Shown: positions 24,541 through 31,395, numbered from the stretch's first letter. The stretch: 64,000 bases of DNA from Fimenecus sp051881435 (GCA_051881435.1 JBJEPW010000042.1:15499-79498); one strand, 5' to 3'. A program made the numbers and translations. The notes: generated by a model from the letters alone, not told the origin.

Positions 24541-24897
24541 TCAAAATAAATCGTCAAAGGTGAGCTCAATAACCTTGCCCTGTTTCTCTGCGGCAGAGCC
24601 TGTAAGGTCAATGGTCATTTTAAAATTTATTACGGCACCGGCAAAGTAAAAGTTTACTGCCTGTTTATAAGTATCAATATCGGAAATACTCTGACCGACT
24701 TTCTTCATAATGCTCTCGCAGCAATCGGTAAGTGTTTTATCTGTTTGCACAACGGCCTGCGCAAATTCTTCATCCTGCTCGCAGAACATTTTTAATGTAT
24801 CCGCAACAGCGTCTTTAACTGCTGTTGCCTTTATATCTGTACCGCGAAATGCTTTAAGCTCTCTGTCGAGCTTTTCTATTGCTTTTTCTTTATACAT
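24541..24897 (-). CDS. PcfK-like protein
   Basis: 118 residues. The pattern MYKEKAIEKLDRELKAFRG, FCEQDEEFAQAVVQTDKT, SISDIDTYKQAVNFYFAGAV and a C-terminal VIELTFDDLF matches the PcfK-like family that accompanies PcfJ. Function unknown. The ribosome binding site is GAGGAC. Upstream lies a 15-bp palindrome with a consensus promoter facing away from this gene (24914-24969). Confidence 0.8.
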   Translation of the reverse strand: MYKEKAIEKLDRELKAFRGTDIKATAVKDAVADTLKMFCEQDEEFAQAVVQTDKTLTDCCESIMKKVGQSISDIDTYKQAVNFYFAGAVINFKMTIDLTGSAAEKQGKVIELTFDDLF

Positions 24898-24913
24898 AAC
24901 TGTCCTCTTTTCA

Positions 24914-24969
24914 TTGACAAATTTTGAAAAGAAAGTTATAATAAAAATGTAGAGTTTATTATAACTTTC
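24914..24969 (+). promoter_or_regulatory. Consensus promoter inside a 15-bp palindrome
   Basis: TTGACA (24914-24919), exactly 17 bp, TATAAT (24937-24942), on the plus strand. The -10 and start region lie within a perfect inverted repeat GAAAGTTATAATAAA (24931-24945) and TTTATTATAACTTTC (24955-24969). It points away from pcfK and into a terminator 34 bp beyond the expected start. Confidence 0.65.
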
Positions 24970-25012
24970 ATTTTTAACCGTGTTCAGTTGCCGCTGACAC
25001 GGTTATTTTTTT
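24949..25012 (+). ncRNA. Candidate ~64-nt small RNA of the element
   Basis: Predicted from the promoter at 24914-24942 and the terminator at 24976-25012 on the same strand. No open reading frame fits between them. The transcript would end in the terminator hairpin and overlaps only the last 10 bp of the opposing HTH gene. Its function is unknown. A regulatory RNA of the prophage is possible. Confidence 0.45.
24976..25012 (+). terminator. Rho-independent terminator on the plus strand
   Basis: AACCGTGT (24976-24983) pairs with ACACGGTT (24997-25004), with an inner CAG/CTG pairing, followed by ATTTTTTT. The T-run exists only on the plus strand, so it does not serve the minus-strand genes around it. 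Confidence 0.7.
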
Positions 25013-25188
25013 GCCTTTTCAACGGCTAACTGTTCAATAATATTGAGTATTCTTGCTGTTTCGTCAGCGGAAAGCTCTTTGCGTAATTTACGGCTGAAAT
25101 TGCCGTCGTTAATGCCGAGCTTTTCAGCGATTTGCCATAAACGAATACCTTTGGCATCTGCCATTTCTCTAATCTTTTTATTTTTCAT
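25003..25188 (-). CDS. Small Cro/C1-type HTH protein
   Basis: 61 residues, all one helix-turn-helix: KKIREMADAKGIRLWQIAEK, LGINDGNFSRKLRKELSADE, ILNIIEQLAVEKAKK. It is the short phage type related to Xre regulators. GGAGGTGAG precedes the ATG. It belongs to the early minus-strand run, 11 bp after the 2-TM protein. The target is unknown. Confidence 0.75.
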   Translation of the reverse strand: MKNKKIREMADAKGIRLWQIAEKLGINDGNFSRKLRKELSADETARILNIIEQLAVEKAKK

Positions 25189-25199
25189 TTTCTCACCTC

Positions 25200-25469
25200 C
25201 TATCCGAATATCCAGTTAAGGCAGTCAATACAGGCGAAAAGACATGCCGCTGAAATTATGGCAAAGAATAAATATGTAAATCTCGCCGCATCCAGTTCCG
25301 GCTCAATCTCACACCTGGGTCTGCCGCTGTGACCGGGCTTTACAACCTCGGGAGACAGCACATATTCCTTTTTAACCGCATAAAACTTTTTCCTTGCCCT
25401 GTGCAATTGACTGCAAAACCAGCACTCAAATGCAATCAAGGCAAGTTCATAAATCCAAAAGACTTTCAT
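25200..25469 (-). CDS. Two-TM phage protein of unknown function
   Basis: About 89 residues from the ATG at 25467-25469, which has AAGGAG at 8-bp spacing; the ATG two codons earlier is too close. N-terminal helix VFWIYELALIAFECWFCSQL, a basic central loop, and a C-terminal helix FTYLFFAIISAACLFACIDC. No family recognised. Confidence 0.55.
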   Translation of the reverse strand: MKVFWIYELALIAFECWFCSQLHRARKKFYAVKKEYVLSPEVVKPGHSGRPRCEIEPELDAARFTYLFFAIISAACLFACIDCLNWIFG

Positions 25470-25487
25470 TTTCATAGCTCCTTGCTT

Positions 25488-25696
25488 TCAATTTTCTTCC
25501 GACCAACGTTCGCCGTATTGGCTCATTGCATCAACGGCATCTTTTTCTCTTTTAAACAACTCGTCAACAAAGGTTGTCCCGTCAGAGTTCTTTATAACGA
25601 GCTTGTATTTGAGTTCTTTATAACGAGCTTGTATTTTCCGCTGAGCGTCGGCACTATCTTTGCCTTAAACCCCTGCGAATTTTTAAATCTGCGCAT
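25488..25696 (-). pseudogene. Small phage gene frameshifted by a 26-bp tandem duplication
   Basis: It starts at the ATG at 25694-25696 (AAGGAGGG upstream). It reads MRRFKNSQGFKAKIVPTLSG and KYKLVIKNS, then runs out of frame at a duplicated 26-bp unit. Removing one copy gives a continuous 60-residue protein that resumes with DGTTFVDELFKREKDAVDAM and ends SQYGERWSEEN. The upstream neighbour's stop overlaps its start (TAATG), showing it belonged to the early operon. Confidence 0.7.
25585..25636. repeat. 26-bp perfect tandem duplication
   Basis: Two adjacent identical copies, 25585-25610 and 25611-25636, each beginning GAGTTCTTTATAACGAGC. 26 is not a multiple of three, so the duplication breaks the small gene. 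It could also be a sequencing or assembly artefact. Confidence 0.9.
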
Positions 25697-25863
25697 TAAC
25701 TACCCTCCTTTAAACGAATATTTGAAGCAACACGGCTAATCCTTTCAGCCGCTGACTTTTTAAACAGCTCCTTTTGGTCTTCGGATATTGTGTCAAAATC
25801 GACATAATCTCCGTCCCGACCGTTAAACGAAATCACACGCTTTACCGTTAATTCTTTTGACAT
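25696..25863 (-). CDS. Small phage protein
   Basis: 55 residues starting MSKELTVKRVISFNGRDGDY and ending in a helix SAAERISRVASNIRLKEGS. A GGGGAGGG ribosome binding site lies upstream. The stop overlaps the start of the downstream gene (TAATG). The helical tail with alternating basic residues is typical of small early phage proteins. Function unknown. Confidence 0.65.
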   Translation of the reverse strand: MSKELTVKRVISFNGRDGDYVDFDTISEDQKELFKKSAAERISRVASNIRLKEGS

Positions 25864-26075
25864 AATATCCCTCCCCTAATTTGATATGCTTTCAACAGCT
25901 TTTCCTATGTTCACAGAGCTTTTTCGCCGCACGGACCTGCTATGCAATGAATAATTTTTTCCGTAATCCTTTCGGATGGACAAGCCACAAAACGCCTTAA
26001 TTTTTTAATGGAAAGTATTTAATTTTTAAAGATTTACAGCCCGTGCGACTAAAAAGCCCTGTGAAATATCAATTG

Positions 26076-26104
26076 TTGATTTTAAAAATGTTATAAGATA
26101 TAAT
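26076..26104 (+). promoter_or_regulatory. Putative promoter of the membrane protein at 26127
   Basis: TTGATT (26076-26081), a 17-bp spacer, TATAAT (26099-26104). AAGGAAGTG follows at 26112. It is directed against the surrounding early genes. Confidence 0.5.
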
Positions 26105-26126
26105 CACTTACAAGGAAGTGATTCGA

Positions 26127-26558
26127 TTGAAAATCGTTATGTATGTTTTTCTCACTGCATTTACATACCGCTTGTTAAAAAATTTATTTGGTTTTTTAAG
26201 AGCAAAGTTTTATTTGCGTTTTTGGCAAGGCTATAGTGAACCTTCAATTGAAGCTCAACCAACCATAAATAAAATTCTTTATCAGGCTAAGGTGTATAAT
26301 TACGGTTGTACTAAAGATGCATTGCGAAGAGCAAAAGGTGTTTTTTTATCACAATTGAAAGAAAACTTTAGCATATTCTTTTGGGTGGAAACCATTTGGT
26401 TTTTACCAAGCAGATTGTTAGATGGACTTGGAATAAACACACACCGAAAAACGCATAAATTTGTTGAGTATTTACTCAGTGCTATTGGTTGGATTATCTG
26501 TTTTGTTATCAGTCTCTTTAGTGACGAAATCAAGGCGGTCTTGCTTTCGTTCTTCTAA
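26127..26558 (+). CDS. Membrane protein of unknown function within the early region
   Basis: About 143 residues from a TTG (26127-26129) with AAGGAAGTG at good spacing; a GTG at 26118 overlaps that site. N-terminal hydrophobic segment (VMYVFLTAFTYRLL), a basic central region and a C-terminal helix (YLLSAIGWIICFVISLF). It is the only plus-strand gene between the integrase side and the lysis end and has its own promoter, so it may be expressed independently of the lytic programme. Family not recognised. Confidence 0.5.
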   Translation: MKIVMYVFLTAFTYRLLKNLFGFLRAKFYLRFWQGYSEPSIEAQPTINKILYQAKVYNYGCTKDALRRAKGVFLSQLKENFSIFFWVETIWFLPSRLLDGLGINTHRKTHKFVEYLLSAIGWIICFVISLFSDEIKAVLLSFF

Positions 26559-26642
26559 TTCATTGATTTGCTTTTGTTCATCAATTTGGAATTCAATTAA
26601 AATGCAGTAAAGAATTGTTAGAATAATTAACCAAATTTTCAT
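26472..26642 (-). CDS. Small single-TM peptide, convergent overlap with 26127-26558
   Basis: 56 residues: a hydrophobic N-terminus (MKIWLIILTILYCILIEF) followed by a charged helix (DEQKQINELEERKQDRLDFV) and a Thr/Asn-rich tail. The ribosome binding site is excellent (AAGGAGGTGAAAGT before the ATG). The last 87 bp overlap the convergent membrane protein gene. It lies immediately downstream of the Cro-type gene. Either both frames are used or one is fortuitous. The binding site favours this one. Confidence 0.5.
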   Translation of the reverse strand: MKIWLIILTILYCILIEFQIDEQKQINELEERKQDRLDFVTKETDNKTDNPTNSTE

Positions 26643-26689
26643 ACTTTCACCTCCTTAAAGGCGCTGTAAGATATTTTGAAAGTATGTGT

Positions 26690-26926
26690 TTAGCCATTTT
26701 GGCTATCGCAATCGCAAAAAAAATATTCATCTTTATCAGAAATGTGGAGCAATTTACATAATGCTTTTATTTCACTAGCTTTGAATTCAGCTTTGTTATT
26801 TAATTTAGTATTAAATGTCTGTTGAGATATATCAATTTTATCTGCGATTTTTTCCTGCGTAAAATTATTCTCCAATAGTTTAGCTTTTAACTTTGTAGTA
26901 TTGGTTAATTTTGGTGTTACTTTCAA
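26690..26926 (-). CDS. Cro-type HTH regulator
   Basis: About 78 residues from a TTG (26924-26926), with GGAGGTG six bases upstream; no ATG is better placed. The helix-turn-helix is TQEKIADKIDISQQTFNTKL with flanking helices. The tail is acidic (DEYFFCDCDSQNG). It is divergent from the S24 repressor across a region with repeated TAGCCA operators, which places it as the first lytic gene (Cro position). A perfect operator also overlaps its own stop codon. Confidence 0.78.
   Translation of the reverse strand: MKVTPKLTNTTKLKAKLLENNFTQEKIADKIDISQQTFNTKLNNKAEFKASEIKALCKLLHISDKDEYFFCDCDSQNG
26691..26705. promoter_or_regulatory. Operator copy at the end of the Cro-type gene
   Basis: TAGCCATTTTGGCTA, a perfect inverted repeat (TAGCCA, TTT, TGGCTA), identical to 26943-26957. 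It overlaps the stop codon of the Cro-type gene and precedes the next minus-strand gene. Confidence 0.65.
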
Positions 26927-26942
26927 TGGGCTCACCTCCTTA

Positions 26943-27051
26943 TAGCCATTTTGGCTACAAAACAAGAATATCACCCATTAGCCATTTTGTCAATAGTTTT
27001 TTTGAAATTTTATCAAAAAAAGTTGACAAAGTGGCTATTTTATGGTATTCT
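26943..27051. promoter_or_regulatory. Lysis-lysogeny switch: two divergent promoters and three operators
   Basis: Plus strand: TTGACA 27023-27028, 17 bp, TATTCT 27046-27051, reading to the repressor. Minus strand: TTGACA 26993-26988, 17 bp, TATTCT 26970-26965, reading to the Cro-type gene. Operators: TAGCCATTTTGGCTA at 26943-26957, TAGCCATTTTGTCAA at 26979-26993 overlapping the minus -35, and TTGACAAAGTGGCTA at 27023-27037 overlapping the plus -35. Confidence 0.8.
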
Positions 27052-27067
27052 GTACCCGGTGATATGA

Positions 27068-27703
27068 ATGACTATTTATGATAAAATAAAATATTTACGG
27101 GAAAAGCAAGGACTTTCACAACAAGAACTTGCTGAAAAAGTTGGTTTTAAAACTGCTTCTGCTGTTAATAAAATAGAGCTTGGATTAAGGGATATTAACC
27201 AAACTAAAATCTTGGCTTTTTCAAAAGCCCTTGGAACTACACCTGGTTATCTTCTCAGCGATAATGATGAAGAGGAATCTTTAAATTATGAAAACTTTCC
27301 TAATGCACTACCGCTTCCAAAAACAGTTAAAAGACCTCGCTTAGGAACAATCGCCTGCGGCGAACCCATATTAACAGAAGAAAACTTTGAGGGATACGAT
27401 GATGTCCCCGAAAACATAAAATGTGATTTTACTCTTCAATGTCAAGGGGATAGCATGATAAATGCCCGAATCAACGATGGGGACATTGTGTACATAAAGT
27501 GTCAGCCTACTGTTGAAAACGGGCAAATAGCTGCTGTTATGGTTAATAATGAAACAACACTGAAAAGAGTTTTTTTGTATCAGGATAAAGTTATCTTACA
27601 AGCTGAAAATCCCAAGTATGAACCTTGGGTATATGTCGGTGAAGAATTAAATAGCATCCGTATCCTTGGTAAAGCCGTTGGCTTTTTCAGTTATCTGAAA
27701 TAA
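27068..27703 (+). CDS. S24-family (LexA/CI-like) phage repressor
   Basis: 211 residues. Residues 1-62 are an Xre helix-turn-helix (GLSQQELAEKVGFKTASAVN). Residues about 92-205 are the S24 self-cleaving domain: the scissile site is probably Cys97-Gly98 (in place of the common Ala-Gly), the nucleophile Ser129 in QGDSM, and the general base Lys166 in TTLKRV. It should maintain lysogeny and self-cleave under the RecA-mediated SOS response. With -10 at 27046-27051 the mRNA leader is only about 10 nt, similar to PRM-type transcripts. Two cargo genes follow in the same direction. Confidence 0.92.
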   Translation: MTIYDKIKYLREKQGLSQQELAEKVGFKTASAVNKIELGLRDINQTKILAFSKALGTTPGYLLSDNDEEESLNYENFPNALPLPKTVKRPRLGTIACGEPILTEENFEGYDDVPENIKCDFTLQCQGDSMINARINDGDIVYIKCQPTVENGQIAAVMVNNETTLKRVFLYQDKVILQAENPKYEPWVYVGEELNSIRILGKAVGFFSYLK

Positions 27704-27743
27704 AACTACCAGTCAAATAAGTTATATTCAGAACGGAGTTATT

Positions 27744-28616
27744 ATGTCTTTGTTTTCAAAAATAAAAAGGAAAATAGTTATAAAGCAAATAGATTTTAAT
27801 TCAATAGAAGGAATAAGAGCAATACCTGTTCCTAAGAAGAAGGCAAAGTATCAAGACCATGATATAAAAGAAGATATTGAATACATTTTGCAGAGAAAAG
27901 CAACCGAGTTTAAGAAAGCTGGTAAAATGGATTTAGCGATTGAATGTTTGAAAAAATCGAATGAAATTATGCCATATTCTGCGTATATGTATACATTAGA
28001 AGACTATTATAGATTGGTTGACTTTTTAAAACAGGCGCGAAGATTTGACGAAGCGAGAGAGACGGAACAAAAACTTGATTTGATGTTCGGTGGAAATTCT
28101 ATGTGCAACGATGATAAAAAGGCTATAATAAATTCTTTGCTCCAAGAAGCTAAAATGTTAGGTACAGACCTTGTTGAAATGAGCGAACATCATTGCACTT
28201 GTGGAGAATGTGCAAAATATCAAGGAAGAGTTTTTTCACTAACAGGAAAAAGTAAAAAATTTCCTAAAATACCTGATGAGTTTTTTATTTATGGTGGAAT
28301 ACATGAGGGATGCCGTCATTCTTTTTACCTATATTTAAAAGGTAGCACTCCTACATACCATAAAAATATAGTTCAATATAGTAACCGACCATTTGTGGAT
28401 AACCGTTCAAAAGCAGAAAAAGAGCAATATGAGGCTGAACAAAAAGCACAACAGGATTTAATGAAAGATAGAGAGAACTACGATTGGCTTTGGGAGAATT
28501 TGGGTGATATTGCCCCTAAATCATTCTCTGGATATAGAAGAATGAAGAACAGTAACTCTAAAAATTTCCAAAAATTATGTAAAGCAGCAGAAGAAAAAGG
28601 GAAAAAAATAATTTAA
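27744..28616 (+). CDS. MuF/minor-capsid-like domain protein with helical N-terminus
   Basis: 290 residues, soluble. The N-terminal half contains TPR-like helix pairs (KATEFKKAGKMDLAIECLKK, LVDFLKQARRFDEARETEQK). Residues about 150-215 hold a Cys/His core: HHCTCGECAKYQGRVFSLTG, then KKFPKIPDEF and IHEGCRHSFYLYLKG. This pattern (CxxCxxYxGxVF...FPxxP...HxxCRHxF) is that of the C-terminal domain of phage minor capsid/MuF proteins. A basic helical tail follows. It lies 40 bp after the repressor with GGAG upstream and is likely expressed in the lysogen. No portal or capsid gene is nearby, so a structural role is unlikely. A cargo function is inferred. Confidence 0.65.
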   Translation: MSLFSKIKRKIVIKQIDFNSIEGIRAIPVPKKKAKYQDHDIKEDIEYILQRKATEFKKAGKMDLAIECLKKSNEIMPYSAYMYTLEDYYRLVDFLKQARRFDEARETEQKLDLMFGGNSMCNDDKKAIINSLLQEAKMLGTDLVEMSEHHCTCGECAKYQGRVFSLTGKSKKFPKIPDEFFIYGGIHEGCRHSFYLYLKGSTPTYHKNIVQYSNRPFVDNRSKAEKEQYEAEQKAQQDLMKDRENYDWLWENLGDIAPKSFSGYRRMKNSNSKNFQKLCKAAEEKGKKII

Positions 28617-28628
28617 GGAGTAATAAAA

Positions 28629-29366
28629 ATGGCAAAAAAGACTTGTATCGTATGTGGAAAAGAGCTTGGTATGCTGTCCTCGAAAACGGCTATTTCAGAT
28701 GGCGTTGTATGTTCCGATTGTTTAAAAAGAGCAGGCATCAATCATTTTTCTAATGGAAGCGCTTATAATGGAACGACAATTAAAGAATTGCTGTCCCGCC
28801 GAATGGTAATTGTTAATTCATTTTCGCCTACAAAGAAAGTTGGAACATATATCTCAATAGACGAAAATCACGAGAGTTTTAAAATCGGTAAAGATATTTT
28901 TTCATATGATAATTTGTTAAGCTTTGAGCTTATTGAGGATGGAGAGTCTATAACCAAGGGCGGATTAGGCAGAGCAGTCGCAGGCGGATTGCTTTTTGGC
29001 GGTGTCGGTGCAATTGTCGGCGGTGTTACAGGAGGTAAAAAGACAAAGGGAGTATGTACCTCAATGAAAATAAGAGTAACATTGCAAAATGCCCATACCG
29101 ATACTGCTTATATCAATTTCATAATGACTGAAACTAAGAAAGGCAGTATTTTATATCAGGCGGCGCAGACCAACTCTCAATCTTGCATTTCCGCATTGGA
29201 AAACATTGCCGCCAAAGTATCAGCAAAAGCTGCATTTGCACAGGTTGAAGCTCCGCAAAGTTCGTCTGCTGCGGATGAAATACTGAAATTCAAGCAGCTT
29301 ATGGATGCAGGAATTATCACAAAAGAAGAGTTTGAAGCAAAGAAACAGCAACTCCTCGAAATTTAA
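28629..29366 (+). CDS. SHOCT-domain protein with N-terminal zinc finger (DUF4428-like)
   Basis: 245 residues. The N-terminus CIVCGKELGMLSSK...VVCSDCLKRAG is a DUF4428-type zinc-binding module. A middle beta-rich region follows, with the glycine-rich hydrophobic stretch GRAVAGGLLFGGVGAIVGGV (about residues 120-140). The C-terminal SHOCT motif is ADEILKFKQLMDAGIITKEE. Such proteins are common in Firmicutes phages and genomes and their role is unknown. It starts 12 bp after the MuF-like gene, so the pair is co-transcribed. AAGGAG precedes the ATG. Confidence 0.75.
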   Translation: MAKKTCIVCGKELGMLSSKTAISDGVVCSDCLKRAGINHFSNGSAYNGTTIKELLSRRMVIVNSFSPTKKVGTYISIDENHESFKIGKDIFSYDNLLSFELIEDGESITKGGLGRAVAGGLLFGGVGAIVGGVTGGKKTKGVCTSMKIRVTLQNAHTDTAYINFIMTETKKGSILYQAAQTNSQSCISALENIAAKVSAKAAFAQVEAPQSSSAADEILKFKQLMDAGIITKEEFEAKKQQLLEI

Positions 29367-29388
29367 CAACGGACATCAAATTTACATA

Positions 29389-29425
29389 AAAAAACCGCCC
29401 ATCTGCGCCAACAGATGAACGGTTC
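29389..29425. terminator. Terminator-like hairpin before the integrase
   Basis: ACCGCCCATCTG pairs with CAGATGAACGGT around GCGCCAA. An A-run lies on the left; the right flank TTCTAT is a weak T-run. It may separate the cargo genes from int. Confidence 0.4.
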
Positions 29426-29540
29426 TATAAACGGTCTGAGTGTGATACAAACAAACCGGCTCGTCAAAGCGTTTTAATTGTATCACACCCGGGCTTAAAA
29501 ATCAAGTCTCGGGCATTTTTATGCCCAAAGGAGTGATACT

Positions 29541-30605
29541 ATGCCTAAAAAAAGAAAAGACGGCAACTATGAAAAAGTGATAAGCTTTGAAATTAAAGGT
29601 CAAAAAATAAGAAAACACTTTTATTATAAAGATGAATTTGACCTTGTGGAAAAAGTCAATGGTTTCAAAGCAAAATTGGAAGAGCAACAAAAGGTATATT
29701 TTGAATATATCGCCGATAAATGGTATGAAAGTCATTGCGAAGAGGTTGAGGGCGGCACTCAAATATGCTATAAGCCTGCCTATAATCGTGCTATAGACGC
29801 TTTTAGTGGAAAAGAAATAAAAGACATTACCCCACTTGATATAAAGCGAATTTTAGACCGTATGGCAAAACAGAGGTATTCTGCACAGACCGTTAGAGTG
29901 CAACGCATCGTTTTAAACCTGATATTCAAATATGCGGTGTTAAATGAATACATTGACATAAATCCTGTTTCTGCTGTATCTGTTCCGAGAAACCTTCCTA
30001 AGGCTAAAAGAGAGCTTCCTACTGACGATGAAATAGAAACAGTAATGAAATCCGCTGATGCTCCATTTGGTATGTTTGCTTATTTAATTTTATTTACAGG
30101 GTGCCGCAGAGGCGAGGCTCTCGCGCTTCAATGGAAAGATGTAGATTTCAAACGTAAAACTATAAGCATAAGCAAAAGTGTAAATTATAGCGGCATGAAT
30201 CAGAATATTCCTGTTCTCTCCCCTCACCCGAAAAGCGATGCCGGCATAAGAGAGGTTATGATGCTCGACTGTCTTGAAAACAGATTGATTGAAATGGCCG
30301 AAAACCAGCCTGAGGAATACTTTATCTTCGGAGGAGCAGAGCCGCTGACAAAATCGGCATTACGCAAACGATGGCAGAAATATCAAAAAGAAACAAATAC
30401 CACCTTTACGCCCCATCAACTCCGTCACGCCTATGCAACCATTCTTTACGATGCAGAAATTGATGAGAAAGTAGCGCAGGGACTTATGGGACATTCCACC
30501 ATTCAGCTGACAAGAGATATTTACACGCACGTGCGTATGGACCGTAAGAAAGCAGCTGCGGAAACATTAAATGAGTATATAAATATCAAAAGGCAGAGCA
30601 TATAA
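29541..30605 (+). CDS. int: Tyrosine recombinase integrase
   Basis: 354 residues. The SAM-like core-binding domain spans about residues 50-145. The catalytic domain has R190 (TGCRRGEAL), K231 (HPKSDAG), H292/R295 (FTPHQLRHAYA), H318 (LMGHST) and the nucleophile Y328 (RDIYTHV). It integrates and excises the element at the tRNA-Lys 3' end; the attR copy begins 150 bp after its stop. AAAGGAGTG precedes the ATG. It appears intact, so excision may still be possible. Confidence 0.93.
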   Translation: MPKKRKDGNYEKVISFEIKGQKIRKHFYYKDEFDLVEKVNGFKAKLEEQQKVYFEYIADKWYESHCEEVEGGTQICYKPAYNRAIDAFSGKEIKDITPLDIKRILDRMAKQRYSAQTVRVQRIVLNLIFKYAVLNEYIDINPVSAVSVPRNLPKAKRELPTDDEIETVMKSADAPFGMFAYLILFTGCRRGEALALQWKDVDFKRKTISISKSVNYSGMNQNIPVLSPHPKSDAGIREVMMLDCLENRLIEMAENQPEEYFIFGGAEPLTKSALRKRWQKYQKETNTTFTPHQLRHAYATILYDAEIDEKVAQGLMGHSTIQLTRDIYTHVRMDRKKAAAETLNEYINIKRQSI

Positions 30606-30708
30606 ACTCTGCCTCTTTCTTTTACGACACTATTTACGACATTTTTATGTACTTTTACGAACTTTATTACACTTTTTTGTATTTGTGATTTGTAAAATAA
30701 TAAAAATA

Positions 30709-30755
30709 AAAAACCTCACAATCCTTTGAAACATAAGGAATTACGAGGTTTTTAA
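30709..30755 (-). terminator. Terminator downstream of tRNA-Lys
   Basis: AAACCTC and GAGGTTT with inner AATCCTT/AAGGAATT pairing. The A-rich left flank is a T-run on the minus strand. It lies just inside the element, so it replaces the original chromosomal terminator now left at 17241-17271. Confidence 0.65.
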
Positions 30756-30757
30756 AG

Positions 30758-30805
30758 TGGTGATCCACCGGAGATTCGAACTCCGGACACCTTGATTAAA
30801 AGTCA
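30758..30805. repeat. attR: 48-bp tRNA-Lys 3' segment
   Basis: Identical to 17272-17319. This copy is part of the functional tRNA gene and contains the T arm, the acceptor 3' strand with CCA, and the 3' side of the anticodon arm. Confidence 0.9.
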
Positions 30806-30833
30806 AGTGCTCTGCCAACTGAGCTAGTGGATC
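30758..30833 (-). tRNA. tRNA-Lys (anticodon UUU)
   Basis: 76 nt on the minus strand, 5' GATCCAC...GTGGATCA plus an encoded CCA. The D arm contains AGCTCAGTTGGCAGAGC, the anticodon stem CTTGA/TCAAG holds the loop CTTTTAA (anticodon TTT), and the T arm is CCGGA-GTTCGAA-TCTCCGG. All stems pair. It is kept intact by the inserted element. Confidence 0.97.
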
Positions 30834-30867
30834 ATATTACCCGACAAAGTCGGGTTAAAATTTAAAA

Positions 30868-31119
30868 TTAAACGAAAAGCATTACTACCCAAGCAACGAG
30901 CGCTAAAACAAAAAACGCTGCTGCAACAATTTTGGTTATAAAGCCTACTCTTGCCTCATTGGTTCTGCTTTTGTTTTTGCCGAAAAAGGATTCGGAAGAG
31001 CCACCGGAAATGGCACCCGAAAGTCCCTGCTGATTACCCTCTTGCATAAGTACCAATACTATTATAACAACTGCAAGCAATATAAGAACTACACCGAAAG
31101 CTATCTGAAGTGCCGGCAT
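30868..31119 (-). CDS. secG: Preprotein translocase subunit SecG
   Basis: 83 residues from the ATG at 31117-31119 (GGAGGTATCAG upstream). Two membrane helices (IAFGVVLILLAVVIIVLVLM and GFITKIVAAAFFVLALVAWV) flank the conserved cytoplasmic loop QEGNQQGLSGAISGGSSESF, FFGKNKSRT. SecG is part of the SecYEG channel and assists SecA-driven export. It is the first chromosomal gene beyond tRNA-Lys. Confidence 0.95.
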   Translation of the reverse strand: MPALQIAFGVVLILLAVVIIVLVLMQEGNQQGLSGAISGGSSESFFGKNKSRTNEARVGFITKIVAAAFFVLALVAWVVMLFV

Positions 31120-31301
31120 TTCTGATACCTCCAAACCTTGTATATTTAACAGCCTTGATATTCTATCATAAGCAAAGAAAAAAAGCAAGTCTTTTTTTAT
31201 AAAAAGTACCATTTTTTTCAATGAATTAAGTAGATAGGACCGTAAATACTATTTTTGCAGACAGAAAGTGAAATCAATTTGCGTTTGCCGATACTGTCTG
31301 C

Positions 31302-31330
31302 TCGGCTGTCCTTTATCGGACAGCCGATTA
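31302..31330. terminator. Strong hairpin between secG and an HTH gene
   Basis: TCGGCTGTCC (31302-31311) and GGACAGCCGA (31318-31327), a 10-bp perfect stem, followed by TTAAGTTTT. Probably a terminator, although the T-run is interrupted. Confidence 0.45.
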
Positions 31331-31395
31331 AGTTTTAACTATATATGTATAAAACTTAATACAAACTTTATTCTTCCGTTAAAATTGATAAAATA

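Larger units (their letters stand above)
17272..30805. mobile_element. Integrated prophage-derived element in tRNA-Lys (13.5 kb)
   Basis: Bounded by 48-bp direct repeats of the tRNA-Lys 3' end, with a tyrosine integrase beside the intact tRNA. From right to left the order is integrase, cargo, S24 repressor, operator region, Cro-type gene, small early genes, PcfK/PcfJ-like genes, an ASCH gene, lysis genes and ImmA. This is the layout of a temperate Siphoviridae-like prophage lacking the packaging, head and tail module. It could be a decayed prophage or a phage satellite. The remnant at 21122-21304 favours deletion. Base composition is more A+T-rich than the flanks, especially near the ends. 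Confidence 0.88.

Noticed and set aside
26300..26533. 77-codon minus-strand frame inside the membrane protein gene
   Set aside because: No ribosome binding site; the shorter frame at 26472-26642 in another phase has one.
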